Of a stretch of 61,107 bases of DNA, positions 55,653 through 61,107 are shown in pieces. Both the position numbers and the translations under genes were made by a program. Below the pieces are notes generated by a model. That model was not told the DNA's origin. It saw only the letters and a list, made by a program, of their open reading frames with translations, and searched no databases. Numbering within the stretch: position 1 is the stretch's first letter; each line of letters begins with the position of its first letter. The stretch comes from Mycoplasmopsis mucosicanis (lineage in GTDB: Bacteria; Bacillota_I; Bacilli_A; Mycoplasmatales; Metamycoplasmataceae). The stretch lies in assembly GCF_006546935.1 (NCBI RefSeq), contig NZ_SMDN01000007.1, positions 1 through 61,107 of the forward strand, read 5' to 3'.

Positions 55653-58172
55653 TTATTTACTTTGCTCTGTTTTGTTGTCAAATTTATACTCTTGAGGGAC
55701 GTTGTCTAATCCATTTTGGAATAATCAGGTTTTGAAGTTGCCATCTTTTTCATAAATTTTTTTAAGAGCTTCACGGTATGAAGCACCTGCTTTTTGATCT
55801 TTTCCACCACCATAAATAAGGTCATATTGAGGTAATTCATAAGTTTTTTGGTCACTATTGAATACACCGTTGTAATCATAACCTTGTGATCTGAATGCAA
55901 CTGCAAGACCTGCACCTGCATTTTGGTTTGCTGAGTGGAATACAGCAACTAATTGATTATTTTGATTTCTAATACTTGTTCCAGAAGAACCACCGAATGG
56001 TGCATAGTGTTTTGGACTGTAGTTTAGACCTACTGAAACTCATTGTTTTCCGTTGTATTCGTGGAATTTAGCACCGTTCTTAGGCGCTGAAATGAATGCA
56101 TCTACGATACCAGGTTTATCATTAATTGTTCTATAACCTAAAACATATGATAATCAGTTTCCATCTTTAGTGTTTTCAATAGATCTTCTACCATCTTTAT
56201 TAATTCAAAGTTCATAATTGAATTTTTTGTTTTTGATTTCTTTTTCATCAGCATACTGATCTCATTTGTAATCAAGGTCAGCACGTGGTCAACCTACTGC
56301 ATACAATGAGTCACCATTGAACTCTGCTTTAGAGTCAAGAGGTCTATCAATTTGAGAATAGTTGTGTAAATAATCTTGAGCGATGAATTTTACTTTGTCG
56401 TTTTCACCTTTTAGATTTGCATAGTCATTAGTGATAAATTTAGCAATATTTGATTGAGCAGTTTTTAATGCTGTCTGATCAATGTTTGGTTTTCTTAAAT
56501 CATCTTCAAGTTTTCTTAAATTTGCTGCAAATTGTTCTGGAATACCTTGATTTCAGTAAGTACTAAAGAAGTAGTTTCCACCTGTATCATTACCTTTTTT
56601 TACTTTAGAAAAGTCAATTTCTAGAACAGCAAAGTCTGCAAATTCTTGTTTATCTTTTAAGAAATCTTGATGAGTATCATCCAAATAGTCTTTAGGATCT
56701 TTATTCAAGTAATCGGTTCCGGTATAAACTATTCTAATTGGTCAATCCTTTTTATCAGTTCCATTTAATAAAAAGTTGAATTTTTCAATTCGAAAATCAT
56801 AACCAGTTGAAGCTAATTGATGAGGGTCAGTTACTCTTGTTGTGTCTTTTTGCAATCTAGCAATTGAGAAACTATTAGTTTCATCTGTTAATGCTTGAGC
56901 AACGTGAAGGTTGGTTCCAATATATCATTTAGTTGGATAAGAGTTTGTTGGATCTAAAGCATAGTCCATAATTCACGCAGTACCTGCTGTAGGTGTGAAT
57001 GTATTTGGAATAATTTCTCTTCTCTTAGTTTTTTCATCAATATATTCTTTTCGTGCAGGATTAGCAAATTCAATGTGTCATGTTTGCAATGCTTGACGTA
57101 AATATTGTTCGTTAAGGATTGTACGTGGATAACCATTAATTTGGTATTTGTTTCGTTGTGCACTATCTACTCATGAAGGTCCTATACCAAATTGTGAACC
57201 TTGATTAATACTAAATCCTTGGAATTTTCCATCTTTATCATATATAGGAGCAGAAAAAGTTTTAAGAAGTCAGTTGTCAAATGTATCTAGATTTGCATGT
57301 TTTTGTTTAACAATTTTGTCAAAGTTTTCTTTTGAATTTTTATATTGCTCATCAGTAACATCTTTACGAAGTTTTGCTTCACCCTCTCTTTTTCTTAATG
57401 CTTCTACTGAAACATCATCATCAGGTTTAGTAGCTAATTGTCTTGATAAAGCTTTGATGTAGTCTGCATTATCACTTTCAAATCTTTTTGCTTGATCTTT
57501 AGCTATATATGCATTAATTACACTTGTATCGCTAACTGATTTATTAATTCCTTGGTCAAAAATTCTTTGTGGATCATCACCAGTTTTAAAACCTTTAATT
57601 GTGTGATCTATTGAAATCTTAACTGATTCATGACCTCGGGCAACCACATCAAATTTAATTTCGACTTCACCTTTAATCTTGTCAGGTGTAACCTTTTGAA
57701 TAATTGTGAGATATTTGTTTTCTTTTTTAGTTTCGTCAGCGACTTTTTGTTTAATTTCAACATAAACATCGTTAGGATTATCAATACCATCAGCATAAGT
57801 ATTAGCTAAGCTTCCATCTCTAACTTCATTTCCTTTTACGCTGTATAGAAACTCTAAACTATTAATTTCTTGGTTTAAACTAAGTTGCAGATTGATGTTT
57901 GATAAGACTTTGTTAAGTTTAGTAACATCATCACCTGAGTCTTGAACTTGCTTTTGAATTTCTTTTTTTTGTTCGTTACTTAATTGTTGAAGTTTTTCAT
58001 TAATTAATTCTTTAGCTTGTTCAGGTGTTTTAGGTTGAGTTTTTGAATTACCTGGTTTAGTGCCACCTTCATTGGTTTTGTCTTCTTTTTTCGGACTACA
58101 TTGAGCAGCTGCTAAGCTTAATATACTTAATGAACTGCTAGCAAGTATTAAATTAAATAATCTTTTCCTCAT
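55653..58172 (-). CDS. MIP: mycoplasma immunoglobulin protease (lipoprotein, serine endopeptidase)
   Basis: 839 residues. Lipobox AAAQC at about 24. A helical N-terminal part (40-270) is followed by a trypsin-like fold region: His in WYIGTNLHVAQAL (about 420), Asp in FADFAVLEIDF (about 514), Ser in GGSSGTS (about 725-731). This is the DUF31-type protease that cuts the Ig heavy chain between VH and CH1 once MIB has bound the antibody. AGGAGG lies upstream of the ATG, 12 nt after the MIB stop, so both are co-translated from one message. Confidence 0.9.
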
Positions 58173-58184
58173 AAAGACCTCCTT

Positions 58185-60995
58185 TTAAATGATATTTATA
58201 TCATCTGATGCAAGTTCAGCGATAAATCCTGAATCTTTTAGGTATTGTTTTGTTTCTTGTCTATCAACATACACTTTGTATCCATCTTTATCTAATTGAT
58301 CAGCTCAACGGAATAGTGCTTGTAGGTTTGCTTTTCCTGAAGCAGCAAGAGCAATTCCTTTTCTAGATGTGATTTTAACTTTTTTAGTAGTTTTATCCGA
58401 GAATCATATTTTGGTTTTTGGCATTTGTGGCATTTGACTAATCATAATTGTGTCAAATTGACCATCGTTTAAATCATCAACATCAATGTTGAAGTATTCG
58501 CCTTGTGAATAAAGTTTAAGACGTTTAAGTTTTCTTGTTCCGGCGTTTTTACCTTCAATATCATTAAACTGTAGACCTTTTAGCGATCTTATGTGCTTTG
58601 TTCTTGATAAATCAAGTCCAAGTGGTCAACTGTTTCCGGCTTCATTATGATCAGGTTTAAGTCCTGGTCCAAAACCACCTTGGAAGAATGGTTCATTATT
58701 TCTTGTTCAGTAAGCTAATCTTAAACCATCATTAATTCTTTGAAGGCTAGCTGGATTTGTATAGTCAATAGCTCCAGTGTTTGCATCGTATTTATAATCA
58801 CCTTCATCAAAACTTAGTCCATCAAATTTAATAACCGATGGTGGTATGTATCCACCAATATATCCACCAGGAGCATTAAAGTCATTTGTGTTTACTCAAG
58901 CAACTTTTCTTAATGAAAGAGGGTTAATTGTTCAAATATCATCATAAATATTGTTTGAAGTTGTGTAGATACCTAATTCGTCAATTTCTTTATTTTCAAG
59001 TTCGATAAGATCAGATGTATCAAAGCCTTCATAGAACAATTTAAGAAGTTTAATTTTTTCAGGTAATGCTTGAAGAATCTCTTTAAAGTTTTGACGACCA
59101 AGTTTACCCATATTCACAATTTTGTAACCTGTAATTTCAATACCTTGTTGTTTAACTTTCTCAATAATGTCTTTTGCTTTTTTGTATGCTTCATCGTATG
59201 AAGCATCAATTTCTAGAATAATACCTGATTTTGTACCGTCATCTTTTCTAAGTGATTTTAGTTTAACTCCAGCATCTGGAAGACCTAATTTATCTTTATA
59301 GTCATTTGTAACATCAGTATTAGTTCATCCAGGATATTTATCATTTAAGATATCAGGTCCATTTAGAGGATATCATGAATCAAAGTTAAATATACGTCTT
59401 TCTTTATTGTCTCTTGAAAGTCTATCAGTTACACTATTGAAACCAGGTGCAGGTGAGAATGCATATGAGTCAAGCTCCCCGTTTTCATTGATATAAGCAT
59501 TATTAGGATCTATTGAATAACCTTTTTTAAGGTCTTGATCAACACGTGGTGCTAATTTAGAGAATTTATTAGGGTCTAAATTAGAAATAAGTCAAACATT
59601 TTTACGTTCTTTATATCCTTCTAATTCATGTTTTTTCTCTTCAAGTTCTCTGAATTTTTTCTTAATTGGTTCTCAAGCTTGATCAGTTTTTTGATCTTCG
59701 GGAAGTTTGTGGTATTTAGCTGCATCAGCATACGCTTCTTCTTCAAATCTTTTAACTTCGGCTTGGAAATTTTCTAAGTCTCTTTGGAACTCAGCAATTT
59801 TTGATTCATATTGATCTTGAGCTTCCTTAAGAAGAAATTCTTTAATTTTTGGAGAATTAAGAAGTCTTAAATATCTGTGAATAAGGTTTTGATAGTTATA
59901 TCTATCATTTTCGGTTAAAAATAGAACTTTTGTTAATTTTTTCAAACCTTCTGGTGTGTTAGGGTTGAGTTCAGGTTCTCTAGTTCATGATTTTAATCTA
60001 AAGTCATCAAAAAGACCTGTTCCATTACCTACCTTTTTAACTTTATCAACTTGTGCTTTTCTGAGTTCTTCAGTTACTTCAACTGAAATTACTTCACCAA
60101 CAGCATTATTTTGATAAGGTTTTCTATTCGTGATACCTTTTTTAACATCGTTTGGACTGTCGTGTCTTTCGCGTGGAGGTTCAACTATTGCATCAACTAA
60201 AACACCATCAATTTCGATTTGTCTACGAACTTGACCTAAAGTTTCACGTTTTTGTGGTGGTTGAGGTTGTGGTTTAGAAGGAGTTTGATTTTGTTTTTTC
60301 TTGTCTTGCTCTTTCTTTTTAGTTTCCTCTTTTTTCTTAGGTGGAACTTTTGGAGATTTAATTGGTGGAGTTGGAGCAGGTTTTGGCTCTGAAGGTTTTT
60401 TATGAATTATCGGTGGTTTCGGTTTATCAAGTGCTTCTTTTTCTTGTTTTGCCAATTTTAAAGCTTTAGATAATTTGTCTTCAGCCTCAGTAACTTTTTC
60501 TTTTGTAGCATTAGGGTCATTAAAAACTTTATTTGCTTCTTCAAGTTCCTTCATCAATTTATCTTTAATGGTTTGATATTTAGCATTTGTAATTTCACTG
60601 ATAAATTGTTGAGAATCAGCAATTGTTTTTTGAAGTTTAGATTTATCGACCAAAGGTTTGTTTTGATTTTTTTCTTCTTTTATATCTAGTTGGTCAGATT
60701 TATTTACTTCAAGATCTTCTTTTTCTTTGTTTGGTTTATTTGGATCTTCTTTTGGTGTCTCAGGTGTCTTTTTAGGTTTTAAGTCACTTGAGTCGTTATT
60801 ACCAGAAATCGAGTTACTTATGTCAAACTCGTCTCCGTTCTTAAGAATAGGTATGCTAGTATTTCCGCCGTTATATCTAATTTTAGAGCTAGAATCAGTT
60901 AGTGAAAAATAACTAGCAGCACCAACAGCTCCTGATATTGTTAAACTCGACGCAGTGGCGAGTGAAAATAATATAAGTTTTCTATTCTTTTTCAT
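58185..60995 (-). CDS. MIB: mycoplasma immunoglobulin-binding protein
   Basis: 936 residues in one frame. N-terminal signal/anchor (about 8-30), long acidic and proline/lysine-rich linker (45-240, with a KKEQDKKKQN-type tract), then the immunoglobulin-blocking virulence domain: a helical part (about 335-450) and a leucine-rich-repeat-like body with SLRKVAWVNTNDF, GLDLSRTKHIRSLKGLQF and KLKRLKLYSQGEYF. In the known system MIB captures the antibody light chain and presents it to MIP. Anchored by its N-terminal helix, not a lipoprotein. AAAAGGAG lies upstream of ATG 60995. Confidence 0.9.
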
Positions 60996-61035
60996 AATTG
61001 ATTAAAACTCCTTTTATATATAGTTATATATATAC

Positions 61036-61054
61036 ATTATTTTAATAAAATAAT
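61036..61054. promoter_or_regulatory. 9-bp inverted repeat in the mib leader
   Basis: ATTATTTTA (61036-61044) and TAAAATAAT (61046-61054) with one base between. It lies just downstream of the predicted start point and about 20 nt before the AAAAGGAG. Confidence 0.5.
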
Positions 61055-61061
61055 CTGAACC

Positions 61062-61107
61062 ATTATAATCAATCTATCTCTAAACAAAAAAAAAAAAAAA
61101 AAAAAAA
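61062..61107 (-). promoter_or_regulatory. mib promoter with homopolymer tract at the -35 position
   Basis: On the minus strand TATAAT (61062-61067) is preceded by 18 nt and then by a run of T (A22 at 61086-61107, cut by the window edge). The expected -35 position overlaps the start of the run. Homopolymers at this place switch surface-protein genes on and off in several mycoplasmas. Confidence 0.65.

Overview
The window is a piece of a wall-less, AT-rich Mycoplasma-type genome (hominis-group mycoplasmas fit best). UGA is read as tryptophan throughout: dozens of in-frame TGA codons sit inside otherwise intact conserved genes (lysS, metG, rlmD, fba, rsgA, prs neighbours), often next to ordinary TGG codons. 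Gene content is also mycoplasmal: lipoproteins with lipoboxes, the P80/P60/HinT locus, an MG284/MPN403-family gene, and a MIB-MIP immunoglobulin capture and cleavage pair fused to an F1-like ATPase operon.

Layout. 1-2.6 kb: a truncated transposase-like gene and a processive family-2 glycosyltransferase (polysaccharide synthase). 3-9.8 kb: a HAD phosphatase, rpsP-trmD-rplS, a LicD-like gene, then the P80-like/P60-like/hinT operon. 9.9-18.5 kb: tdk, pepA, an ECF S component, two tandem S41-type protease lipoproteins and a DUF2130 protein. 18.6-24.8 kb: a probable structured small RNA, rlmD, a second HAD phosphatase, a three-gene unknown cluster, rsmG-prs. 25.2-31 kb: four tRNAs (Tyr, Gln, Arg, His), lysS, and a yigZ-coaE-dnaB-like-dnaI-like replication cluster. 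31.2-37.4 kb: two related membrane proteins, rpoE-like, fba, cdsA, pyrH-frr, a NYN-domain protein. 37.7-46.8 kb: metG, trmN6-like, rnr, secG on the minus strand, and gmk-PP2C-STPK-rsgA-rpe on the plus strand. 46.9-61.0 kb: one minus-strand operon of nine tightly packed genes, MIB, MIP, and seven genes of an F1-like X0-type ATPase.

Regulation. Many genes lack a Shine-Dalgarno site and instead have a TATAAT-like -10 box only 6-9 nt before the start codon, so their mRNAs should be leaderless. Genes inside operons usually have an AGGAG-type site or overlap the previous gene. A 37-38 bp palindromic element with TTTACCAA/TTGGTAAA ends occurs twelve times, almost always between genes. The promoter of the MIB-MIP-ATPase operon carries a 22-nt homopolymer at the -35 position, which looks like a phase-variation switch.

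How it works together. The housekeeping part is ordinary minimal-genome machinery. The surface part (polysaccharide synthase, P80/P60, S41 lipoproteins, MIB-MIP-ATPase) is the host-facing part. MIB binds antibody, MIP cuts it, and the co-transcribed ATPase is presumably the energy-driven partner.
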